A DNA stretch of 64,000 nt, from positions 1,364,001 through 1,428,000 of the forward strand of contig NC_009614.1 of NCBI RefSeq assembly GCF_000012825.1, given 5' to 3'. A program made the position numbers and the translations under genes. This document shows, piece by piece, positions 1-8,305 of the stretch (position 1 is its first letter; the number at the start of each line of letters is the position of its first letter). Origin of the DNA: Phocaeicola vulgatus ATCC 8482 (GTDB lineage Bacteria > Bacteroidota > Bacteroidia > Bacteroidales > Bacteroidaceae). The notes under the pieces are model-generated. The model worked only from the letters and a program-made list of their open reading frames with translations, was not told the DNA's origin and made no database searches.

Positions 1-3000
1 AACATCCCCAATTGGTTGCCGAATATTTCGGAGGTCCTTCCGTAGGAGTGTACAATGCACGACAGATAAAGAAAGATACGCTGGTCACTTCTTCCATCGC
101 GCTGATTATCATCATTGTCTTCATATCTCTGGTATTCAAGCATAAGAAATCCATTCCGCTTATCATCACCCCGGTGCTGTTCGGAGCTTTATTCGCCTTA
201 TGCCTCATCTACTTTATCAAAGGCGGCATTTCAGCCATTGCCGTAGGTGCGGGCTCCGCCGTAATGGGCATTGCCTTGAGCTACTCCATACACATGCTGG
301 CGCATCAGAATCATGTATCATCGGTACAACAATTAATCAGAGAAATCGCCTATCCGCTTACCATAGGCAGTTTTACTACCATCGGCGCCTTTTTCGGCCT
401 CCTCTTTACCAGTTCCAACCTGTTACGGGATTTCGGTCTGTTCGCCTCGCTTGCCTTGATAGGAACCACGCTGTTTTGCCTGGTCTATCTGCCGCATTTC
501 CTGAAAGGGCAGGCGCATGTAAAACAAGGGGCGGTGCTACGCTTTATCGAGAAACTGAACGCTTATCCATACGAAAAGAACAAAGGCTTGGTAGGGGGCA
601 TTCTCGTGCTGACCATAATATGTTTATTCACCTCGCAGAACGTGCGTTTCAACGAGGATATGATGAGTCTGAACTATGAGCCTGCCCACTTGAAACAATC
701 GGAAAACAAGCTGGCCGAACTCTTTGACAAGAAAGAAAAGACTGTTCTCTTTGTCAGTACAGGCAAAGATATGGGAGACGCTACCGGACAATACGCCGAA
801 ACGAACCGGCTGCTCGCCCAACTGAAAGAAGAAGGAAAAATAAAAGATTACGCCTCTGCCGGACAGTTTCTGATACCGGAAGAGGTGCAGGAAGCACGGT
901 TGAAACAATGGCACAACTACTGGACTCCGGAAAAGAAAGCCCGGTTACGCGAAACCATCCGGACAAAGGCTGCCCGTTATCATTTCCGTGAACATGCATT
1001 CGAGCCGTTTTTCCAATGGCTCGACCGTCCGTTCCAGCCTTTGGACTACCAGAATGAAATCACTACCCGGCTTCTGAACGAATGGCAGACTTCCGCCGAT
1101 TCCCTGACCATGCTGATTACTCAGGTACGGATGAACGAAACCGACAAGGAAGCGGTGTACCCCCTTTTCCAACCAAAAGAGAAGGTGGTTATCTTCGACC
1201 GCGGCTATTTCGCCAACCAATGGGTATCAGCCGTCAATCAGGATTTCTATCTGATTCTTTATATCTCCTCTTTTCTGATTTTCTTTGCCTTATGGATCTC
1301 CTACGGACGCATAGAACTGACCCTGATGAGTTTCCTGCCGATGTTGGTCAGCTGGATTATCATTGTGGGGTTAATGGGCATGCTGGGTATTGAATTCAAT
1401 ATCATCAACATCATTCTATCCACCTTTATTTTTGGAATCGGGGATGATTTCAGCATTTTCATTATGGACGGATTGCAGAATAAGTACCGCACAGGACGGC
1501 AGTTGCTGAACTCGCACAAAACAGCCATCTTCTTCTCCGCTTTCACCACCGTGATAGGTATGGGTACGTTGGTCTTCGCACGCCATCCGGCATTGCAGTC
1601 CATTTCCCTCATCTCCATTTTGGGAATGATTGCCGTCGTACTGGTGGCCTACACGCTGCAACCCATCCTTTTCCGGTTCTTCATCACAGCACCCGCTTCC
1701 AAAGGGTTGCCTCCTTATACATTGACAGGACTGGCAAGAACCGGCGGCTTGTTCCTGCTGTTCTTTATCGGATGCCTGTTCCTGCGCTTGCTAATAGCTG
1801 TCATGACCTTGCTTCCTATCCGCAAAGCCTATAAGAAACAAGTACTTTGCCAACTGATACATGTCACCTGCAAAGGCCTGATCCATATAGCCACATTTGT
1901 ACATAAAGAAAAGATGAACCGGACAGGAGAAACGTTTAAAAAGCCTGCCATCCTGATAGCCAATCATCAGTCTTTCATCGATATACTGGTATTATTGGCA
2001 CTGACTCCCAAACTGGTCATGGTTACCAATCACTGGGTATGGCACTCTCCTTTCTTCGGAGCCATTATCCGCTATGCCGATTTCTATTACGTAGGAGACG
2101 GTTACGAGCTTTACATGGAACGGATGCGCCAAAAGGTGAAAGAAGGATATTCCATCGCCATTTTCCCCGAAGGAACACGTACCTACGACGGACGGATGAA
2201 GCGTTTCCATAAAGGAGCTTTCTATCTGTCGGAAAAACTGCAACTGGATATCATTCCGGTCATCCTTTACGGCAACTGCAAGATCATAGCCAAGGCACAG
2301 CCGTTCAATGTACGGAAAGGCATCATGCTGACAGAGATTCTACCGCGTATCCCAGCCAACGATGCTACGTACGGAACCACTTATCAGGAACGTACCAAAA
2401 ACATCTCCGCGCGGATGAAAAAAGAATATGCCCGTATCTGTCGGGAACAAAGCACAACGGACAATCCCGTCTTCTACGAAAATCTGGTACAGAACTATAT
2501 CTATAAAGGACCGGTAGAGGAATGGTACATACGCATCAAGGTGAAAATGGAGGATAACTACCGGTTATTCAACCGGCTGGTTCCCGTCAAAGGACAGATT
2601 ACTGATATCGGCTGCGGATTCGGACCGCTTTGCTATATGCTTTCCCAACTTTCCGAGGAACGGGAAATAACGGGGATAGATTATGATGAGGACAAAATAG
2701 CCGTGGCGCAGTATGGCTGGCTCCGCACTCCCCGCCTACAATTTGTATGCGCCAATGCATTGGAATACCCTTTGCCGGAAAGTGACGCATTCATACTGAA
2801 TGATATCCTGCATTATATGAGCTATGAGCACCAGCGGACCTTATTGCTCAGATGCATGAAGCGGTTGCGCCCGGAAGGAAAGCTGATTGTGCGGGACGGC
2901 AATGCCGCCAACACCCGGAAACACCGCCTCACCCGTTTCACGGAACTGCTGTCTACCGGCATTTTCAGTTTCAACAAGACGACAGAACAACTTTGTTTCA

Positions 3001-3125
3001 CATCCGAAGCGCAAATAAGGAGCATCGCGCAAGAAGGTGGGATGCAGCTGGAGATTTTACCTAATGACAGATATACCTCGAATACGATTTATATCTTCCA
3101 AAAAAACAAACCGGAGCATGAGTAA
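1..3125 (+). CDS. Trifunctional MMPL/RND transporter - lysophospholipid acyltransferase - SAM methyltransferase (5' partial)
   Basis: The reading frame is open at the left edge, so the N-terminus lies outside the window. Three modules follow one another. An RND/MMPL-type exporter has many hydrophobic segments, including an FGIGDDFS stretch near nt 1434. A PlsC-type acyltransferase has NHQSFID (the HX4D motif, near nt 1961) and FPEGTR (near nt 2164). A class I methyltransferase has DIGCGFGPL (near nt 2605). The protein is expected in the inner membrane, exporting a lipid-like product and acylating and methylating it. The same three-part fusion is known from flexirubin and aryl-polyene-type clusters of Bacteroidetes. 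It overlaps the next gene by 8 bp, so translation is probably coupled. Substrate and reaction order cannot be read from the sequence. Confidence 0.88.
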   Translation, partial: HPQLVAEYFGGPSVGVYNARQIKKDTLVTSSIALIIIIVFISLVFKHKKSIPLIITPVLFGALFALCLIYFIKGGISAIAVGAGSAVMGIALSYSIHMLAHQNHVSSVQQLIREIAYPLTIGSFTTIGAFFGLLFTSSNLLRDFGLFASLALIGTTLFCLVYLPHFLKGQAHVKQGAVLRFIEKLNAYPYEKNKGLVGGILVLTIICLFTSQNVRFNEDMMSLNYEPAHLKQSENKLAELFDKKEKTVLFVSTGKDMGDATGQYAETNRLLAQLKEEGKIKDYASAGQFLIPEEVQEARLKQWHNYWTPEKKARLRETIRTKAARYHFREHAFEPFFQWLDRPFQPLDYQNEITTRLLNEWQTSADSLTMLITQVRMNETDKEAVYPLFQPKEKVVIFDRGYFANQWVSAVNQDFYLILYISSFLIFFALWISYGRIELTLMSFLPMLVSWIIIVGLMGMLGIEFNIINIILSTFIFGIGDDFSIFIMDGLQNKYRTGRQLLNSHKTAIFFSAFTTVIGMGTLVFARHPALQSISLISILGMIAVVLVAYTLQPILFRFFITAPASKGLPPYTLTGLARTGGLFLLFFIGCLFLRLLIAVMTLLPIRKAYKKQVLCQLIHVTCKGLIHIATFVHKEKMNRTGETFKKPAILIANHQSFIDILVLLALTPKLVMVTNHWVWHSPFFGAIIRYADFYYVGDGYELYMERMRQKVKEGYSIAIFPEGTRTYDGRMKRFHKGAFYLSEKLQLDIIPVILYGNCKIIAKAQPFNVRKGIMLTEILPRIPANDATYGTTYQERTKNISARMKKEYARICREQSTTDNPVFYENLVQNYIYKGPVEEWYIRIKVKMEDNYRLFNRLVPVKGQITDIGCGFGPLCYMLSQLSEEREITGIDYDEDKIAVAQYGWLRTPRLQFVCANALEYPLPESDAFILNDILHYMSYEHQRTLLLRCMKRLRPEGKLIVRDGNAANTRKHRLTRFTELLSTGIFSFNKTTEQLCFTSEAQIRSIAQEGGMQLEILPNDRYTSNTIYIFQKNKPEHE

Positions 3126-4608
3126 GTACGATATCATCATCATAGGCAGCGGACTGGGCGGTCTGGAATGCGGAGCCATCTTAAGCAAAGAGGGCTACCA
3201 CGTCTGTGTGCTGGAGAAGAATGAACTGTTTGGCGGCTGCTTCCAGACTTATCAACGCAGCGGGCACCGGATGGATACCGGCATTCACTATATCGGCAGT
3301 CTGGATGAAGGACAAATCATGAATCAGTATTTCCGTTATTTCGGTATCATGGACAAGTTATCCATCAAACGGATGGATGAAGAAGTGTTCGACCGGATTT
3401 ATTATAAAGACGCTATCTATGATTACGCCATGGGGCATGAACGGTTCATGGAAACCCTGTGCCACTCATTCCCCCATGAACGGGAGAACTTAAAACGGTA
3501 TGTGGCAGCTATCCGATCGGTGGGAAACCTGATCAGCACAGACCACCTGAAAAAAGGCCGCCTGTCCCAAGAAGGCATGGATTTCTTTGCCACCTCAGCA
3601 GCCGGGATGATAGCATCCGTTACCACGAACAGGGATTTACAGAATGTACTTGCCGCAACCTCCCTGCTCTATGGCGGGATCAAAAATAAATCCACCTTCT
3701 ATGAGCACGCCATGATTAACAACTCTTATCTGGAGAGCGCCTATCGTTTCACGGAAGGAAGTATGCAAGTCAGTCTGGAATTAATCCATATCATACGTGC
3801 CAACGGCGGCACGGTGCTGAACCGGAAAGAAGTGACCCGTATCCTTGTCAAGGATGAAGTCATACAAGGAGTGGAAGTGAACCATGAAGAGATACTGGAA
3901 AGTACCTACGTCATATCCAACCTGCATCCGCAACTCACCTTATCCCTGCTGGATAAGAACCATTCCATCAAACCGGCTTTTGTGTCTCGCATCAAGTCAC
4001 TGGAAAACAGTTACGGGATATTCACGCTGAATCTGATGATGAAAAAAGACTGTTGCCCCTATCAGAACCATAATATATACCTGCACGGCAATGAGGATGT
4101 ATGGTATGACAAAGAGATGCACAAAGGGAATACCCCCTGTTGCATGATCTCCATGCAAGTACCCCGCGGCAACAGCAAATTCACAGAGGTGGTTTCCATA
4201 CTGACCCCCATGTATATGGATGAGGTCAGCAAATGGACGGATACGACCCCCGAACACCGTGGCGAGGCATACCGCCAGTTCAAAGAAGAAAAGACGGAAC
4301 AGATCTTGCAGCTCCTGAGGCGGTTCGGATTTCACTGGAATCATTGCATTGAAAAGATCCATACCACGACTCCGCTGAGCTATCGGGACTATACCGGAAC
4401 CATAGACGGTTCGGCATACGGCATTGTCAAAAACTACCAGTATCCGCAAATCAGTTTTGTTTCCACACGCACCAAACTGAAGAATCTGTTCCTCACGGGG
4501 CAGAATCTGAATGTACACGGCGCCTTGGGCGTGACGCTGACAGCCATGCTCACTTGTTCGGAATTTGTAGGTCAGGAATATTTAGCAAAGAAAGTAGGCA
4601 ATGCATAA
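3118..4608 (+). CDS. Phytoene desaturase-like NAD(P)/FAD-dependent oxidoreductase
   Basis: A 496-residue flavoprotein. The N-terminus is a dinucleotide-binding fold, IIIIGSGLGGLECG, followed by a beta strand ending in an acidic residue (VCVLEKNE) and FGGCFQTY. The C-terminal FLTGQNLNVHGALGVTL resembles the FAD-contacting end of the CrtI/phytoene dehydrogenase group. The start is the ATG at 3118, inside the end of the preceding gene (8-bp overlap), because the dinucleotide fold begins a few residues later; an upstream in-frame start would add an unrelated tail. The 3' end overlaps the next gene by 8 bp. In flexirubin/aryl-polyene-like operons such enzymes are thought to oxidise or desaturate the polyene or its precursor; that role here is inference. 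Confidence 0.85.
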   Translation: MSKYDIIIIGSGLGGLECGAILSKEGYHVCVLEKNELFGGCFQTYQRSGHRMDTGIHYIGSLDEGQIMNQYFRYFGIMDKLSIKRMDEEVFDRIYYKDAIYDYAMGHERFMETLCHSFPHERENLKRYVAAIRSVGNLISTDHLKKGRLSQEGMDFFATSAAGMIASVTTNRDLQNVLAATSLLYGGIKNKSTFYEHAMINNSYLESAYRFTEGSMQVSLELIHIIRANGGTVLNRKEVTRILVKDEVIQGVEVNHEEILESTYVISNLHPQLTLSLLDKNHSIKPAFVSRIKSLENSYGIFTLNLMMKKDCCPYQNHNIYLHGNEDVWYDKEMHKGNTPCCMISMQVPRGNSKFTEVVSILTPMYMDEVSKWTDTTPEHRGEAYRQFKEEKTEQILQLLRRFGFHWNHCIEKIHTTTPLSYRDYTGTIDGSAYGIVKNYQYPQISFVSTRTKLKNLFLTGQNLNVHGALGVTLTAMLTCSEFVGQEYLAKKVGNA

Positions 4609-6265
4609 GATTCTGAAGAAAACCATAAAGTACGGGGCAGCTGTCCTGTTGACGCTGATAGCGGTGATCCTGACAGGAATCGGCTATCTCTATTTATCTG
4701 CCGATATGATGACTCCGCAATTCGCGTCTACCCCTGAAACGGATCGTGTGATACGGAAAGACAGTCTCCGGCAGTATGGCGGAAACTACCTGCGACACAG
4801 TGAGAGCGGACTTTGGGAACTGAAAGTCAGCGGACCTGCTTACGAAAGAGGCAAAGCCATCGGGCAACTGACTTCCGACTTACTTTATTTTCAGGAAAAA
4901 GTATTTGTGGATCAGATAAAAGAGATAGTCCCCTCTGAAAGTTATCTTAAATTCCTCCGTTTCTTCATTGTCCTTTTCAACCGGAATCTGGGGAAAAATG
5001 TGCCGGAAGAGTACCGGGACGAGATTTATGGCATCTCCCTCTCCTGCACCCATGAGTATGATTTCATCGGCACCCCCTACGAGCGTCAGTTGAATTACCA
5101 CTCCGCTCACGACTTGGGACATGCCATGCAGGACTACATGCTGGTAGGATGCAGTTCATTTGCCTGCTGGGGTGAGAACAGTGCCGATTCTTCCCTTATC
5201 ATCGGCCGTAATTTCGATTTCTACATGGGTGACGCCTTTGCACGCAACAAGCTCGTTTCGTTTTACCAACCCGAAAACGGATATCGCTTCGCATCCGTGG
5301 GATGGGCCGGAATGACCGGTGTCCTTTCCGGCATGAATGAAACGGGGCTGACTGTCACCATCAATGCCGCCAAATCGGATCTGCCTGCCGCATCCGCCAC
5401 CCCTATTTCCATTCTGACCAGGGAAATATTGCAATATGCTTCTACCATTGAGGAAGCATACGCTATCGCCCGGAAACGGAAAACATTTGTCTCGGAGTCC
5501 ATACTGGTGGGTTCGGCCAAGGACGGCAGAGCCGCAATTATCGAGAAATCGCCGGAGAAAATAGCCTTATTCACAGGAAACGGGCAGCAGATCATCTGTA
5601 CCAACCACTACCAGTCGGAAACCTTCGGCCATGACAAACGGAACCTGGAAAACATAGAAACTTCGGACAGCCCCTACCGCTTTGCCCGCTTGCAGGAACT
5701 GCTGAAAGAAAACGCACCGATAGATGCCCCCAAAGCCGCCTCTATCCTGCGCAACCGGAAAGGAGTGGGAGAAGCGGAACTGGGCCTTGCCAATGAAATG
5801 GCCATCAACCAGTTCATCGCCCATCACTCCGTCATTTTCCAACCCGAGAAAAAACGGATGTGGGTATCCACCGCTCCCTGGCAATGCGGCAAGTACGTGG
5901 CATACGACCTGAACAGGATTTTCAGCGACTCCATCGATTTCAACCATGAAATCTATACCGAAAACCTGACAGTGCCTGCGGACTCCTTCCTGCAACAACA
6001 GGAATACCAACAGCTGATGACTTATAAAAGACTGGCTCCTGTACTACGGAAGCAGATTAAAAAGAAAGAACGGCTGGACGAACAGACCCTGCATGCCTTC
6101 CAACATGCCAACCCTCATTTCTTTTATGTGTACGAGTTGCTGGGAGATTACTATCATGCCACAGGACAGCAGGACAAAGCCCTGCGCAATTGGAAGAAAG
6201 CCCTCTTGCTTCCTATCCCCAAGCGAAGTGAATCAGAACGTATAGAACATAAAATAAACAACTAA
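4601..6265 (+). CDS. C45 family autoproteolytic acyltransferase/hydrolase (Ntn fold)
   Basis: 554 residues. Residues 10-32 form a hydrophobic N-terminal anchor or signal, so the enzyme probably faces the periplasm. The core resembles acyl-CoA:6-aminopenicillanate acyltransferases. GCSSFACW holds the candidate nucleophile Cys184, which would become N-terminal after self-cleavage at Gly-Cys, and GRNFDF follows it. The last 60 residues (FFYVYELLGDYYHATGQ and onward) look like a tetratricopeptide-type helical pair, which is unusual for the family. It overlaps the FAD enzyme by 8 bp and the next gene starts 1 nt after its stop. It probably transfers or hydrolyses an acyl group on the product of this cluster; the substrate is unknown. 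Confidence 0.82.
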   Translation: MHKILKKTIKYGAAVLLTLIAVILTGIGYLYLSADMMTPQFASTPETDRVIRKDSLRQYGGNYLRHSESGLWELKVSGPAYERGKAIGQLTSDLLYFQEKVFVDQIKEIVPSESYLKFLRFFIVLFNRNLGKNVPEEYRDEIYGISLSCTHEYDFIGTPYERQLNYHSAHDLGHAMQDYMLVGCSSFACWGENSADSSLIIGRNFDFYMGDAFARNKLVSFYQPENGYRFASVGWAGMTGVLSGMNETGLTVTINAAKSDLPAASATPISILTREILQYASTIEEAYAIARKRKTFVSESILVGSAKDGRAAIIEKSPEKIALFTGNGQQIICTNHYQSETFGHDKRNLENIETSDSPYRFARLQELLKENAPIDAPKAASILRNRKGVGEAELGLANEMAINQFIAHHSVIFQPEKKRMWVSTAPWQCGKYVAYDLNRIFSDSIDFNHEIYTENLTVPADSFLQQQEYQQLMTYKRLAPVLRKQIKKKERLDEQTLHAFQHANPHFFYVYELLGDYYHATGQQDKALRNWKKALLLPIPKRSESERIEHKINN

Positions 6266-6266
6266 A

Positions 6267-7562
6267 ATGAATAAGAATCCGGAAATACAATTCCGCTCCC
6301 CTGAAGAAATCAAAGCCTATCAGGAAAGCAGGCTGGCTGAGGAACTGCTTTATTTGCAGAATCATTCACGATTCTACCAACATCTGTTCCAAGCATATCA
6401 CATCGATATACAACAGATAAAAACCATAGAAGACTTGCAACAAATACCTGTCACGACCAAGACAGACCTGCAACTTCATAATGAAGATTTTATTTGCGTG
6501 AGCCGCGATGAGATTATTGACTATGTCACCACTTCGGGAACCTTGGGCGACCCCGTCACTTTCGTATTGACTTCCGAGGACCTTGACCGGCTGGCCTACA
6601 ACGAATATCTGTCATTCACCACCACCGGATGCAGCAGACAGGATATACTACAACTGATGACCACCATAGACAGACGTTTCATGGCGGGCCTCGCCTACTA
6701 TATGGGAGCCCGTGAGCTGGGCATGGGGGTAGCCCGTGTGGGAAACGGCATTCCCGAACTGCAATGGGACACTATCCGGCGCATCCATCCCACTTGCGGC
6801 ATGGTAGTCCCTTCCTTTCTGATCAAACTGATTGAATTTGCCGAAAAGAACCATATTGATTACCATCACTGCTCCATGCAGAAATGTGTATGCATAGGCG
6901 AAGCACTCCGCAATCCCGATTTCACCCTGAACACACTGGGTAAACGGATACACGAGAAATGGGATTCCCTGCAACTTTACTCCACCTACGCATCTACCGA
7001 AATGCAATCCTCGTTTACCGAATGTAATGAATTTCACGGTGGCCACCTCCAGCCGGAACTGATTATCGTAGAGTTTCTGGATGATAACAACCAACCTGTA
7101 AAAGAAGGGGAAGCAGGCGAAGTGACCATTACGACTTTGGGAGTAAGAGGAATGCCGCTGCTCCGCTTCAAGACCGGAGATATCTGTTACCATTATACCG
7201 AACCTTGTGCCTGCGGACGTAACACCATCCGTCTCAGCTCCATACTGGGCCGTAAAGGACAAATGATAAAATATAAAGGTACGACCCTTTACCCACCCGC
7301 TTTATTCGATATTCTGGATAACATCCCCCATATCAAGAATTACATTGTAGAGGTTTATACCAATGAACTGGGAACGGATGAAATACTGATCCGCATCGGA
7401 AGTGAAAACCGCAGCGAAGCCTTCGCTAAAGAAATCAAAGACCTGTTCCGTTCCAAAGTACGGGTGGCTCCGAGTATCAATTTTGAATCGGCAGAGTATA
7501 TCGCGAAAATACAAATGCCGCCCATGAGTCGAAAAATAGTTAAATTTATTGATTTGAGATAA
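6267..7562 (+). CDS. Phenylacetate-CoA ligase-like AMP-binding enzyme
   Basis: 431 residues, the usual length for PaaK-type adenylating enzymes. The phosphate loop TTSGTLGDP is at residues 88-96. A middle segment ending YASTEMQ resembles the adenine-binding motif, and GDICYHY holds the ribose-contacting Asp. A Cys pair in PCACGR precedes GRKGQMIKYKG at the hinge to the small C-terminal domain. These families activate an aromatic or other carboxylic acid as an acyl-adenylate and then a CoA thioester. It is the last gene of the tightly packed operon. Activation of an aryl head-group acid would fit a flexirubin/aryl-polyene-like pathway, but the substrate is inference. The promoter of the next gene overlaps its 3' end. 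Confidence 0.85.
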   Translation: MNKNPEIQFRSPEEIKAYQESRLAEELLYLQNHSRFYQHLFQAYHIDIQQIKTIEDLQQIPVTTKTDLQLHNEDFICVSRDEIIDYVTTSGTLGDPVTFVLTSEDLDRLAYNEYLSFTTTGCSRQDILQLMTTIDRRFMAGLAYYMGARELGMGVARVGNGIPELQWDTIRRIHPTCGMVVPSFLIKLIEFAEKNHIDYHHCSMQKCVCIGEALRNPDFTLNTLGKRIHEKWDSLQLYSTYASTEMQSSFTECNEFHGGHLQPELIIVEFLDDNNQPVKEGEAGEVTITTLGVRGMPLLRFKTGDICYHYTEPCACGRNTIRLSSILGRKGQMIKYKGTTLYPPALFDILDNIPHIKNYIVEVYTNELGTDEILIRIGSENRSEAFAKEIKDLFRSKVRVAPSINFESAEYIAKIQMPPMSRKIVKFIDLR

Positions 7563-7578
7563 TATTTTTCTACCTTTG
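7549..7578 (+). promoter_or_regulatory. Bacteroides-type promoter for the secreted 191-residue protein
   Basis: TTG at 7549-7551, a 19-nt spacer, then TACCTTTG at 7571-7578, which matches the Bacteroides -7 consensus TAnnTTTG exactly. It overlaps the end of the adenylating enzyme gene and lies about 35 nt before the next ATG. The next gene therefore need not depend on the upstream operon. Confidence 0.55.
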
Positions 7579-7612
7579 GCAGCAGCAAAACAACACTTAA
7601 AAAAGAACTAAT

Positions 7613-8188
7613 ATGAAACAGTTACTCGTTTTATTGTTCCTTGTAAGCAGCATGGCTTGCTTCGGGCAAAACAAAGACGCATTGAAAGACATCTCTTCCG
7701 TGACATTTTATGGCATAGACTTTACCCGTGCCAAAGTGTACGGAGCAAAAGAAGGACCCATGCAGTTCAAATATACTTTTGATGACATCAACAAGCTTTT
7801 CATCACTGAGCCGAAGAAGTATGATATTGGCAAAAGACTGGGTGTCAATGTAGAAGTAACCTCATTGGAGGCAGTAAACGATGCCAACAAGACCATCAAT
7901 CCCGATGAGATCATGACGACCAACAGCGGATACACTCTGGATGAAAAACAGATAGAAGAAGTCATCAAGACACTTCCCATCCTCTCTCAAGAAGAAAAAA
8001 CAGGATTGATTATGATTGCCATGCTTTTAAACAAGGCTGATGCAAGAGCGACCTATCAAATTGTATTCTTCAACACGAAAACCCGTGAGATTCTGTATAG
8101 TGCACCGACTAACGGCAAAGCACGCGGTTTCGGACTACGCAATTATTGGGCAGGTTCCGTACACAGCGCCATGAAGAAACTAGACTAA
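7613..8188 (+). CDS. Secreted protein of unknown function
   Basis: 191 residues beginning with a clear signal peptide (hydrophobic VLLFLVSSMACF then GQN), so it is exported; no lipobox follows. The mature part begins with a predicted strand (VTFYGIDFTRAKVYG) and is mixed alpha/beta with no motif I recognise. It ends in an aromatic and glycine-rich segment (GFGLRNYWAGSVHSAMKK). It has its own promoter and stands 50 nt after the adenylating enzyme. A link to the upstream lipid/polyene operon is possible by position only. Confidence 0.75.
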   Translation: MKQLLVLLFLVSSMACFGQNKDALKDISSVTFYGIDFTRAKVYGAKEGPMQFKYTFDDINKLFITEPKKYDIGKRLGVNVEVTSLEAVNDANKTINPDEIMTTNSGYTLDEKQIEEVIKTLPILSQEEKTGLIMIAMLLNKADARATYQIVFFNTKTREILYSAPTNGKARGFGLRNYWAGSVHSAMKKLD

Positions 8189-8205
8189 CATATAATCCCG
8201 GTTCA

Positions 8206-8278
8206 CTGTAGGGGTGAAATGCTCCCACCCGATACCACAAAATCAATGTATCCGGATGAACTCAATTCACCCCTACAG
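8206..8278. repeat. Intergenic inverted repeat with GTAGGGGT arms
   Basis: Arms CTGTAGGGGTGAA (8206-8218) and TTCACCCCTACAG (8266-8278) are perfectly complementary over 13 bp with a 47-nt loop. It lies between two convergent genes and could end transcription from either side, though no T tract follows. A related GTAGGGG...CCCCTAC hairpin occurs at 47740-47773, so this may be a dispersed genomic element. Confidence 0.6.
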
Positions 8279-8305
8279 CTATAAACCTTTATTAATCAAA
8301 CCCCT

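Noticed and set aside
200-679. Open frame of 159 codons within the exporter gene
   Set aside because: It lies entirely inside the strongly supported exporter frame and shows no protein-like motif.
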